Source of the DNA: Hippophae tibetana
Taxonomy: Eukaryota; Streptophyta; Magnoliopsida; Rosales; Elaeagnaceae
Reading direction: 5' to 3'
NCBI GenBank assembly: GCA_037013495.1
Contig: CM072806.1
Location: forward strand, 21,589,501-21,653,500
Length of the DNA stretch: 64,000 nt
Shown here: in pieces, positions 34,491 through 46,300 of the stretch
Numbering within the stretch: the stretch's first letter is position 1
How the letters are laid out: each line of letters begins with the position of its first letter
The notes under the pieces: model-generated
The model's input: the letters and a program-made list of their open reading frames with translations, nothing else
The model's database searches: none
What the model was told of the DNA's origin: nothing
Program-made: the position numbers and the translations under genes

Positions 34491-35486
34491 GGAGATTTGT
34501 TAAATTATGGCCCAAAACTCAATTTAAAACCCTTTGCCTTTCAGTTATATATATATATATGTTGTTATCTGCGTGAAGAAGAAGCAGAACAAGAAAAAAA
34601 TCCAAAAAAGAAAGCAGCGAGATCAATCGCTTTCTCTTCAGCCCCTTGCAGATTCTCCCTGCACCAACTAGAGCTTCAATTTCTCTCCAGCCCTTTGTAG
34701 ATTCTCCCTTCACCAGCAACAGTCTCATGCGTAGAACTTTCCGACCATAGTAGAACATAGTAGAAAAAGAGTTGTGCACAATTTTATTTTTTCACCGTTG
34801 TTCAACAGCGGAGCTGCTACTTATTCGATAGTTTAGAGGAGGCTAACATATTTAGTAAGTTGTTGATTTTTTTGTATGGTAATATTTGATTTAATAATAA
34901 GTTTGTTAATTTATCTTGCTATAAATTACTAGTAAATTAAAGGGAGTTATTTTGTGGATGTATTTGGGTTTTTGGTATATTTTGTGAAGCTCTCAAATAT
35001 TGCTGTTTGTATCTCCATTTGATTATTAGTGGATTTTTCTCGGTGTGTCGTCGTCAGTAGAGTAGATTTTTCACATTGAAAAATTGAACCACTTAAATCA
35101 TTGTGTATCATTTGTTTTTTTATTAGTTATTATTTTGCTATTACCCATTATTATATATTTTTGCAATCAAAATTGGACCCGATCTTCATTTTCGTAAATG
35201 CTAATTTATAACAATATTGATGTGTCGCTTTAAGGTAAAAACATTGTCTATTTATAAGCAAAATTTCACATATCTTATGTGGCTAAATATTGGCCATATA
35301 ATTAGCCAAATTTTAAGCAAAAAAATATTTTATGTATTTATCAAATATGATTGCACCTAATTTTATTTTATCAAGTAACTAACATTTTTATTTTATCAAA
35401 TAAAATTATACCTAATATTTTTATTTTCTTCTTGTGTAACTAAAAGAAATTCTATACCTTAGAATGAGTTTGCATCTAATCTTAAT
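33687..35486 (+). repeat. tandem duplication unit 1 (copia RNase H, 3' LTR and flank)
   Basis: Starts at GCATTTCAGGCTTTCTTTGG and ends at TGCATCTAATCTTAAT. Unit 2 (35495-37209) begins and ends with the same sequences and includes the same 270 bases of DNA beyond the LTR, so a genomic segment was duplicated, not two elements inserted. Confidence 0.88.
34498..35213 (+). repeat. copia 3' LTR, copy 1
   Basis: It starts TGTTAAATTATGGCCC after a purine-rich tract and ends TTTATAACA, giving a TGTTA/TAACA terminal repeat. About 716 bp. It contains a short TA repeat near 34549 and an insertion of roughly 60 bases relative to copy 2. Confidence 0.75.
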
Positions 35487-35496
35487 ATGCTAGTGC

Positions 35497-36305
35497 ATTT
35501 TAGGCTTTCTTTGGATTTATCACCACAGTTAGAAGAAGAAAAGCAGTACATGTCTCAGGTTCCATATGCTAGTGCCGTTGGTAATTTGATGTACGCTATG
35601 ATTTGTACTTGTCCAAACATTTCACATGCAGTCAGTGTTGTCAGCAGATATATGGGTAATCCTGGTAAGGGTCATTAGCAAGTAGTGAAATGGATACTTC
35701 CGTATTTGAGAGGTACATCTAATTTTGGTTTGGTATATGATGGAAGTTCTAATACTAGTTGTAGTGTTATTGGTTTTGTGGACTCCGATTATGCTGGTGA
35801 TTTGGATAGAAGAAGATCTTTGACAGGTTATGTCTTCACTCTTTCTCATTGTGCCATTAGTTGGAAGGCTACTTTATAGTCTATAGTTGCTTTGTCTACG
35901 ACAGAGGTAGAATATATGGCAGCAACAGAAGCAGTGAAAGAAGCCATTTGACTTAGAGGTTTGGTTTGTGATTTGGGTTTACACCAGGATACTTCTGTTG
36001 TATTTTGTGATAGTCAGAGTGTAATACACTTGACCAAGAATACTATGTATCATGAAATAACCAAACATATTGATGTCAGATATCACTTCGTTCGTGACAT
36101 TGTCTCTCAAGGTGCTATTGTTGTCAATAAAATAGTCACTACAGAGAATGCAGTTGATATATTAACCAAACCAATTCCATTAATGCTTGAACTTGATTGG
36201 TGTTTGCAGAAGATAATCACCATTTGGGGCTTTGGACGATGGTTATTAGGTAATCTGAGGAATTTCATATTTGAAGAACTTGTTTATGTTTTTCAACCAA
36301 GGTGG
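35497..36305 (+). pseudogene. copia RT C-terminus and RNase H, copy 2
   Basis: The better preserved copy. The frame has only three stops (after G-K-G-H, after K-A-T-L and after K-E-A-I); all three are also in copy 1, so they predate the duplication. Intact blocks: V-D-S-D-Y-A-G-D-L-D-R-R-R-S-L-T-G, F-C-D-S-Q-S-V-I-H-L, then K-H-I-D-V-R-Y-H-F-V-R-D and D-I-L-T-K-P. Stops replace Trp or Gln codons by single transitions. Confidence 0.87.
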
Positions 36306-36310
36306 AGATT

Positions 36311-36980
36311 TGTTAAATTATGGCCCAAAAACAATACAAGCCCAAAACTCAATTTAAAACCCTTTGCCTTTCAGTTATATATATATATATATATATATGT
36401 TGTTATCTACGTGAAGATTCTCCCTGCACCAACTAGAGCTTCAGTTTCTCTCCAACCCTTTGCAGATTCTCCCTCCACTAGCAACAACCTCATGCATAGA
36501 ACTTTCTGACCAGAGTAGGACATAGTAGAAAAAGAGTTGTGCACAGTTTTATTTTTTCCACCGTTGTTCAACAACGAAGCTGCTACTTATTCGACAGTTT
36601 AGAGGAGGCTAAAATATTTAGTAAGCTGTTGACTTTTTTTGTATGGTAATATTTGATTTAATAGTAAGTTTGTTAATTTATCTTGCTATATATTACTAGT
36701 AAATTAGAGGGAGTTATTTTGTGGATGTATTTGGGTTTTTGGTATATTTTGTGAAACTCTCAAATATTGATGTTTGTATCTCCATTTGATTATTAGTAAA
36801 TTTTTCTCGGTGTGTCGTCTTCAGTGGAGTAGATTTTTCACATTGAAAAATTGAACCACTTAAATCATTGTGTGTCATTTGTTTTCTTATTGATTATTAT
36901 TTTGCTGTTATCTATTATTATATATTTGTGCAACCAAAATTTGACACGATCTTCGTTTCTGCAAATGCTAATTTATAACA
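36311..36980 (+). repeat. copia 3' LTR, copy 2
   Basis: TGTTAAATTATGGCCC to TTTATAACA, about 670 bp, homologous to 34498-35213. It includes a TA microsatellite at about 36376-36398. Confidence 0.75.
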
Positions 36981-37396
36981 ATGTTGATGTGTCGCTCTAA
37001 GAAAAAAACATTGTCTATTTATAAGCAAAATTGCACATATCTTATGTGGCTAAATATTGACCATATAATTAACCAAATTTTAAACACAAAAATATTTTAT
37101 GTATTTATCAAATGTGATTGCAACTAATTTTATTTTATTAAGTAACATTTTTATTTTATCAAATAAAATTACACCTTACCTTAGAATGAGTTTGCATCTA
37201 ATCTTAATAACCAGAGAGGAGAGCCTCGACCAATTTTTATTTTTCAGCTTTCAGAGTGAGCTAGACTATGTCGAGCTACTAGAATTATTGGAGTCGATGT
37301 GAACCCAAACAAATTTTGAAATTGGTAATTAATCACTTGACTAAATAATTTAGGTGACTTTGTTGTAAATCACTCTGTTTCAATGATTGTTTAATG

Positions 37397-37615
37397 ACCG
37401 AATTTAGGATAACTTAGTTTGTAATCCGGTTGGTGCTACATGTATAAAGTCGTGGTTTCGAGACCCGGATCTCTTACTCAGCCTACCATGGGTAGTTTTG
37501 ATCATGTCTTCTGTTAGTTCAAAGTTTATCTCTTTTATCAAGTCGATGTAGATGGTAAAACAAGGTTACTATCCCTTCTACCTGGGCTTTTTACTGAAGA
37601 AAAAAAAAGGAAAGA
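37397..37615 (+). mobile_element. probable tRNA-derived SINE with 12-bp target duplication
   Basis: A 219-bp stretch flanked by the perfect direct repeat GATTGTTTAATG (37385-37396 and 37616-37627). It contains a box-B-like GGTTTCGAGACCC, preceded by a plausible box-A-like TAGTTTGTAATCCGGTTGG, and ends in an A-rich tail (GAAGAAAAAAAAGGAAA). Length, internal Pol III promoter-like boxes, A-rich end and long target duplication together fit a plant SINE. Box A is weak. Confidence 0.72.
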
Positions 37616-37647
37616 GATTGTTTAATGTTCTATGTTTCTTACTAGCA

Positions 37648-38426
37648 GGAAAAAAGTTTGGAATTACAGACTTTGTGAATCCTAAAAGCTGCGGGGATAA
37701 ATCTGTGAGCCAGGTCTTACTTTAGCCATAATCTTATTTATTTTAAGTAATGGTGACAATCGTATTATATTCGTTTGTCGGATATTCGTGTCAGATGATA
37801 TATTCTACTGCTGGTGCATAGGTGATCAATGAGATGACTGGTGAAGGTGAAGACTACTGTTTTGAATGTGTTGGTTTGGCATCTTTGGTACCTGAAGCCT
37901 ATTATTGTTGTCGCAAGGTCTTTGTTTTTTTCTCCAACACTATAACATCTTAGTCTAAATTTATATTTGTTGCAGAAATTAAATACTTTTTCTTTTCTCA
38001 ACTTCAGGGTTGGGGGAAGACAATTGTGGTAGGAGTGGACAATCCAGCAGCAACTTTTAGTCTAAGCTGCTTTGAAGTCCTACAGAGTGGGAAAACTATA
38101 ATGGGGTCTTTATTTGGTAGACTTAAAGCCAAGTCTGACATTCCAATCCTTCTTCAACTTTACCTCAACAAGGTGGATTAATTATCACTTATTTTTTCAT
38201 TAAATAAAAGAAATAGTATAAGACTGGGATTCAAATTTTGGTCTAAATTTAAGGGAGTCATGAGTCTTGATTAGTTATTATAGATAAAACCAATATGGTT
38301 ATGCTTATTCAATGTCAACTAATTTCATTATATAAATATTTATTATGGAAATATCAGGAACTGCACTTGGATGAGTTTGTGACACATGAAGTGGGTGATT
38401 TGGTTGGACAAATAGACCAGAGATGA
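37648..38426 (+). pseudogene. alcohol dehydrogenase-like (zinc MDR family) 3' gene fragment
   Basis: Four exon-like pieces give the C-terminal part of a plant alcohol-dehydrogenase-like protein: 37648-37713 (K-K-F-G-I-T-D-F-V-N-P), 37822-37917 (V-I-N-E-M-T-G-E-G-E-D-Y-C-F-E-C-V-G), 38008-38172 (G-W-G-K-T-I-V-V-G-V, then G-S-L-F-G-R-L-K-A-K-S-D-I-P) and 38358-38426 (E-L-H-L-D-E-F-V-T-H-E-V). GT and AG signals fit between them. The end is decayed: after H-E-V-G the sequence departs from the family and stops at 38424. The catalytic-domain exons and Rossmann-fold start are missing upstream, so it is a truncated pseudogene. Confidence 0.85.
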
Positions 38427-40373
38427 AAATTTGTTTGAGCATATGCAAAGTTGTACGAAAAAGATGTTTGAAATTAGATATAAATTCTATCAAATTACAT
38501 GCTAATAAGGTGTTCCTGCTTTTACTTGGAAGTTATTTATGCAACTACTTTTTTTTTCTTTTCCAATGAACTAGCTGGGTGTTTTGGGTTATAAGTAATC
38601 CAAATATTAATGCCGTTTGATCCTTGTTTATTATTATTATTAAAAGTTGTTTCAAATCACGTAAAGCGCTTTTAAAGGGCGTAAGAAGTGGTTTCAAAAT
38701 TTTGAGAAGTATTTTTTGTATTTTTAGGAAAAATAATGGTCTGATTGATAATAATTTTGATTCTTGATTTATGATTTTTTTGCGATTTTTAATCATGTAT
38801 GTTTAATAACGATATTTGATTTTAATTTTTATATTTTTAAAGAATAATTACCTAAATATGAAATAATTCATAAATATTTAAAAAGAATTTTTTTTAATAA
38901 GATTTTAAATTTTTAAATTTTTTTATTTAACTAAATATTTGGATAGAAAATAAATTAAATTTTATGACTTTTGTATATATAAATATTACAATAAAATGAT
39001 TAAAAATTTAACATGTGTAAATAATAACAATTTTTTTCTTCTTGATTTTATAAGTTTTTGAAAAAATAAAAATAAAAAACTCAAAGTATGATCAAACAAT
39101 CATGAGGTGATTTTTCATTTTTTTTTAAAATTACTAAATAGACGTTGTTAACAAATATATTGATAATTATTTTTACATAAGAATAAAAAAATTACAAAAT
39201 CATAAATAGCAATAATCATCAAACATAACTTAAATAATCCTTACTTTTAAGATTTTAAAAGTAGTTTAGCCACTTTAACCATTGCAAAAACATTAATGCA
39301 TTTTTTAAAAATAATTTTTAACCAAAATATTTCTCTTAAAATCATTTCTTAAAAAAACATTTTTAATGGGATGTAAGCTATTGTTTAATTGATCATGTCT
39401 TGTTAATTTATTTTTCATTTCTTATCTGATGTTAAAAAATAGATGATTCGATCCCACTCAAATAACTAAATTAAATCCAACTCACGTTATACGATTTTCT
39501 TATTGTGATCGAATTGATTTAAATTTAAAAATTACAGAACCGATTTATCATAAGTTGGATCGGTTTTTGATGATAAATTTTTTCATAATAATCGATTCAA
39601 TCTCTACTTTTATTATATTATATATTTTATTTATTATTTAATATAATAATTTTATTTAATAAAAAAGTTTAAAAAATAACAAAACTAATACTTTATTTTC
39701 TACTCATTTTGAATTAACACACTTTATATTTTTAAATTTTAATTAATCATTCATTAATTTCTTACCCTAACAAAATAACCCTATCTAATTTTCTAACTCT
39801 AGCATCAAATTACCACTTTATGATTTTTATATTTTTATTATTTAAATTAAATATTTATTTATGCATGTAATTTATGCTTAAATTTATATAAAATTAAATA
39901 ATAAATATTTATGTTAATTTCTTTGCTATTTGAAACATAGAATTATGTATATGATATTTTTTTATTTATTGTTGAGAAAATATTAAAATCTTTTTTAATT
40001 GTGAATTTTAATAATTATTAAAACTTAAAATTTAATATAATAATTATTTATTATTAAAAATAAATATTTTTTAAAAAAGTACCTATTATAAAAAAAAAAT
40101 TCGATCTATCTAATAAATTTAAATTAATTTTATAAATTTTATTAATTCAATTCTAACCGCACAATCATACTAAATATACTATCTATTTTATCTGACCATT
40201 ACCTGTTAGTTGTGAAACCAACGGCTCCGATCCACACACGCATTGTCCACAAAATCAGAGTTCTGTACGGAGCTCTCTTAGTTTTTCTGTACAGCTTAAT
40301 GGCTATGGTAATAGAGAAAATCTAACGAAGATAAAAAAATCAGAGAGATTAACAAAATCAAGCTTTCTGAGCC
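38427..40373. other. AT-rich intergenic region and 5' flank of CYP97A
   Basis: No coding or RNA gene signal. 38560-39380 and 39470-39600 have sequence of transposon-like flavour but no ends I can define. The last 170 bases before the ATG are less AT-rich and probably include the 5' UTR; no clear TATA box. Confidence 0.45.
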
Positions 40374-43300
40374 ATGCCTTGCTCTCATTCCCTCCCTTCT
40401 ATCTCTCTGCTATCAACTCCTCTTTTCAAGTCCAAACCTTTCTCATATCCTCCCTCTTCATTTCACTCTCTTTCCATCAAATCTTCCATTGATAAGAACC
40501 CGAACCCCTCAAACTCCAAATCTACTCCTGCAAATAATAGCAAACAAAGTTCATGGGTTAGTCCAGATTGGCTCACTTCACTTGCTCGGTCACTCACCAT
40601 TGGTAAAGAAGATGACTCGGGCATTCCCATAGCCAGTGCCAAGCTTGAAGACGTTTCCGACCTTCTGGGTGGTGCTTTGTTCCTTCCACTCTTTAAATGG
40701 ATGAACATGTATGGACCTATTTATAGGCTCGCTTCTGGGCCGAGAAATTTCGTAGTGGTTAGCGATCCTTCCATTGCTAAACATGTTTTGAGGAATTATG
40801 GAAAGTATGCTAAAGGTCTGGTTGCTGAGGTCTCGGAGTTCCTCTTTGGCTCCGGCTTTGCAATTGCTGAAGGCCCACTTTGGACGGTAAAGGTTCCTAC
40901 CTCCTTTTAATTTGTTTAGTCACTTAGTGCTTGTAATTCTAGTGGCATTCTTATTTATTATAATATAAATGCTCTATGAAGTTGCTGAAAATTTAGTTTT
41001 AGAACAAGAGTAAAGATTTTTTTTTATATATTTTCATTATTTTGGGGAGAGGGGATTTGAACTAAAAATGCCATGTCTTTTACACATTTTACTTGAAGGA
41101 TCTAGGTGGCTGTAGTTTGTTTCAAGTTTCAATCTTATGTCATGAATGGATGTTGGTAGTTTGAAAAGATATCATTTTAGGTTTATACATTATTGAGGAT
41201 CAATTTATGCTATAATTGACAATTATGGGTAAATTGAAAGGACAAGCAAAACCTAAATTGCAACTTTTTCGGAGAGAAAAAACAAACAAATTCAAAAGCC
41301 CCAAAATTTCCTACCTCATAAACAGCTGACAAACCCACCCTCTCCTCTACCCAACTTTTGTCTTTCGTCCACCTTCATCAATATCCAAAGTCCAAATCCA
41401 CCATCAACTTCAGAGTATGCCATCATAATCTAATAGGAATCAGGCCAATCAAAATTGATGTAGGATGGGGAAAGGTAAAAGTAAGGATGGGGAAAGGTAA
41501 AAGTAGAACTAGGGAATAAGGGAAAGAAATTAAGAATATAGAATTAGAATTAGAAGAAGAAAGAGGGATAATTAGGAGTAAATCTTATAATCATTCAATA
41601 ATTTATAATCAAGGCTTCTTTAGACAACAATAGTATATTGTCACGACCCTAAATTTCAAATATCGATCGTGCGGCACTTAGCACGGTTCGTTGCACTAAG
41701 CTTGCCTTTCAACCCGAACGAAACACTCCAAAGAGATTAGAAAGAGGCTTAGAGATTTAGAGGATTCAAGAGCAAAGCAAGAACTAAAGAGAGTTTGTAA
41801 AAAATGCCTTGTATTGCTCTTTAGAGAGGTTGGTTATCTTACAATTTCCCAAGGATCCCAAGGATGATTACAAATGAAGACCAATAGGTCTATTTATAGT
41901 GTGACACCAAGCTTAAGACTATGCCACTACTTTCTAGATCCTTCTATGTCTATAATGTACAAGATTGTTCTAGTTTTATCTACAACATGTCACAAGGTTC
42001 TAGGACCTTTTAGCCAACTCTAGAGTCTTTTAGAATTGTCTAGTTCCTTCATGCAAGTTCTAGGATGTTCTGTAAGCTTCTAGAGACTTCTACATCCTTC
42101 GTGAACCATCCAACACGTTCTAGAATATTCCAATCCCTTCCAGCACCTTCCAGCACATGCTAGTATACTCTGGAACATTCTAGAGTCTTCAAGACTTGAG
42201 TTGAGTCCATCCAATTCTAGCTCCTTCTAGACATCTCTAGACCACTCTAGAATTTCCCATGTAATAACTTGTAGAAAAGTTTAGATCCTTTAGGCAATCA
42301 CCATTTCTTTGGATTTTAAGGAACAATTTGAATGAGACGTAATAATATGCTCTATAGAGCACCTAAACATATTACTAACAAGAAATCTAAAGTCTAATAT
42401 GAAACTATATTCCTAATGGGATGAGGACCATAAAGGAAATAACAATTCTAATAATATCTGAACTACTGTTACATATGTTAGAGGAGAGTTGCAACTAATT
42501 CCACGGAAAGTAGTTATTAGGAGGTAAACTATCATCTAATATGTTATTTAGGTCTTAACATTACCTCTCATTCTTTTAATACCCCCGTTGAATTAATGAG
42601 CTCTTAATTGTGGGCTATTTCAACAATTGTGATAGGCTTGTACGTGTGGGTTGAGAATATAATTTTGAGGAGTTAGATAGAATCCCATCGTCTGAGTAGA
42701 GGATTGTGATAGGCTTTCACTTGTGGGTTGAGAAGATAATTTTGAAAGCTCAAAGTGTTGTTAGACAAAATCCTATTAATTGAGTAGATGAAGAACCCAT
42801 GAAGTGGAGAGACTTTAAAGTTGGGTAAAAGTGAAATAAAGAGAGGCTCATTTAATTTAATATTAGTGAAAATTTTGGAATTGAGAGGTTCGAATCCAAT
42901 ACTTTACACTTTGATATCATGTTAGAAGAGAATTAGCAGCTAATTCTCCAAAAAGTTCAAGCTATTAGGAAATGTGTTAACCATTTTAACAGCATAATTC
43001 TAATTTTATAAAATAATAATTAACTGCTAATGTTAATTCTGCATTACATATCTCATCATTTTAGGCTTGTAGCTTTTGAAGTGTTTAGTGATTATTGCAG
43101 CTCAATGTGAGTACTTTTGTTTAGAGAAAATAAAATTTATTGGCCCACCTATCATAAGACTGATGACCAACTCAATCCTATGTTACTCGGACTTGCTGCT
43201 TTGCTTTGCCGTACCAGTGTCAATATGACATGACATTGACATCGGTATGGTATAGTATATGTGTTCGATCCAACAAAGTTTTTTCAGCCACAGTGAAGAA

Positions 43301-46300
43301 AGAAGCCGATGGAGATAAGAAAGAAGAAAGAGGGAGGAGGAGGAAGAAAGAAGTAGAGACGAAAGATAGATAAAAAATAAAAGATAGAAGAAGGAAGAAT
43401 AGAGACGGCGGAGAAGAAATAAAGTTAGGTTTAGGGTAAATTTTGACTTGGGTCTAGTATTCTTCTTTCTTTATTATTTTATTTTTTACTCTACTGCTCG
43501 TTAATATATACATTAGTTAATTGGATTGACCGTTAATCTTTATTTTTTATAAATAATCAATTAAATATAAAATAGTTTTTATTAATATATTTTTTTCCAT
43601 AGTTTTTTATTAAACTTTTTTTATTTTTCAATTGACCATAAATTTTTTTATTACATATTTATTGAATTTTGAGTAATTTTCATAACTTGTAATGATATAT
43701 TTAGATACAAACATACAAAAATTCAAAAAAAAAAAATATTTATAGTCTTGTCCCAGTGTCCGTATTTAAAAATTGGACACTCTATATCCGTATGTAAGTG
43801 TTCTAAAATTTTAAGTTTAACAAGTCCGATGGCTAGACACTTTGTATCCAATATCAAGTAACATAGACTCAATCTGATGTGATTTCAAAGTGAGAGGTAA
43901 TGTGCCCACAGTTGAGGAGAGTTAAGAGTCTATAAAATATGTTGGCTAATCTCATTGGCTTAAGGCGTTGGGAACAATGACCAACTTTTAAAATTCTGCT
44001 CGTCAATTCATCCAAAGACTTTTTTTCATATCTAAGCTTTTGAACTGAGTGAAGAAAAGACGTATAGTGATTAGTTAGTACTTTTGTTTTGACTTTTTAG
44101 TATGATTATCTGATTCATTTAGGCAAGGCGCAGGGCTGTGGTTCCATCGCTTCACAAAAAATACTTGTCAGTTATAGTTGATCAAGTGTTTTGTAAATGT
44201 GCACAACGGCTAGTGGAGAAATTACAATCTAATGCAGTGGATGGAACTGCTGTAAACATGGAAGAGAATTTTTCTCAACTAACTCTTGATGTTATTGGTC
44301 TTTCTTTGTTCAACTACGACTTTGATTCGCTTAATACTGATAGTCCTGTTATTGATGCTGTTTATACTGCACTGAAAGAGGCAGAGGCTCGATCAACTGA
44401 CATTCTACCCTACTGGAAGGTATGTGTTCCCAGACCACTCATTCATTCCCTTCTATTTTCCTTGGGAGTTGATAATCATTGATATTAAACTACTATTGTT
44501 CTAGCAGGTTAAAGCTTTGTGTAAAATAATCCCAAGGCAAATAAAGGCTGAAAAAGCAGTTACAATTATCAGGGAAACTGTTGAAGAACTTATTGCTAAG
44601 TGCAAAGAGATAGTGGAAGCTGAGGGTGAAAGGATTGATGAGGAAGAGTACATAAATAAGTCTGATCCAAGCATTCTTCGGTTCTTACTTGCTAGTAGAG
44701 AAGAGGTCTGTAGATGTCCCCCATTCTCTCATTATCTTTCCTCTTTGATTTTTATCTATGTTTTCTTGTGATAATTTCTATTCCTCCACATTTCAAGGTT
44801 AAAGGTGGACATAATTTCAGTTATCTATGTTTAACATCTATAGGCTTAACAACAAAGCTGAGATGTTTTCTAAAGTAGATCAAACAGCAACATTTCCAAT
44901 GCATTCAGCTTCCAACATGCTAGTGTATGAAGTAGGCAATTCTATAACACAGGAAATAAAAAGTATGGCATACGTCATGCCTAATCTGATTTCTTTACGG
45001 TTCTGTCATTTTTGTGGATAAAATTTGACAAAAGCTGTGTAATATGTTTTTTCCCAGTGATATACTTATTGTAAACTTTGATTGATTCTCCATGTTCAGC
45101 ATTTTTTTCTAATCTGTTTTAGTCATGCCTTCAAGGTTCTTGAAAACATAGTAAGCATAAATGAAATAACTTTTGAAACAGTAGTTGTTTTTCCTTTATT
45201 TAAGGTGTCCATATTCTACTGTTATTTAAAAAAAAAACACTAAATTGCCAAGGGTTCTAAGAATTTGTGTCCCGTTTCTTGGTTCATGCATGGGCATGCT
45301 GTAGCACATTCTACTTACTTGAGCTTTCACTTTGCTAATGAAATTTGGTTTCAGTGGACTTAAAATTTAAACTGTCTTTCAAGATATTTCTTTCTACATT
45401 AGTGATTTACTTTTACTTATGCTTCAATAATGAAGTCTACGTCCCTCTTCAGGTTTCAAGTGTACAATTACGAGATGATCTTTTGTCTATGTTAGTTGCT
45501 GGTCATGAAACCACTGGTTCAGTTTTGACATGGACAACATATCTTCTAAGTAAGGTATCTTTGCTTTTATATATTCCCATGGTAATTTTCCATTGCATTT
45601 TATCTTTGTTTGCTTATATATGCAGTAACAATATCCAAAATTTAAAATGTGTTGTGTATTGTGTTTTCTTAAATTTATTTAGTCAGGTTTCTTTTCAATC
45701 TTAGCTATTGCACTGAATTTTACTTTTTGCATACATTTACCATATGTTGATTTGGAGAAAGGTCATATTGGTTCATCAACTTTTCCAGTTTTTGTCCAAC
45801 CACAGAACAACCAACATCGTACCACATTTACCAAGTAAGTTCTGTCATAGTTAGAACCTAACACAAACAAGCAGAACCTAAACACAAACAAATAAAAAAA
45901 CTGACTCGTGCACCAAATATTGATCCTGTCTTCTTATCAACGTTAGTTGTCCAAGTGGCACATAGGGAATAGGAACAAGTAAAGACAATATGAAAATCAG
46001 AAAAAACCAGCATGAGGGAAACAATGTATGAACATCAATCGAAATACAGCTCATAGGACCTCTTCAACTATCCACTCAATGATTGGAATATCAACGTTAG
46101 TTGTCCAAGTGGCACATAGGGAATAGGAACAAGTAAAGACAATATGAAAATCAGAAAAAACCAGCATGAGGGAAACAATGTATGAACATCAACCAATGCA
46201 AGTGGAACATAACAGCGGAGTTTTGAAAACTCAATTGTGATTGCATGATTAGTCGATTCCATGCTACCCGTAATCGGGAAGACATACCTCTTTTTATCAA

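Larger units (their letters stand above)
35495..37209 (+). repeat. tandem duplication unit 2
   Basis: A second copy of 33687-35486, directly adjacent (about 8 bases between), with substitutions and small indels throughout but co-linear to the end at ATCTTAAT. Confidence 0.88.

Noticed and set aside
44827..45021. Small open frame in CYP97A intron 3
   Set aside because: It lies wholly between exons 3 and 4, has no domain, and the exon phases join without it.
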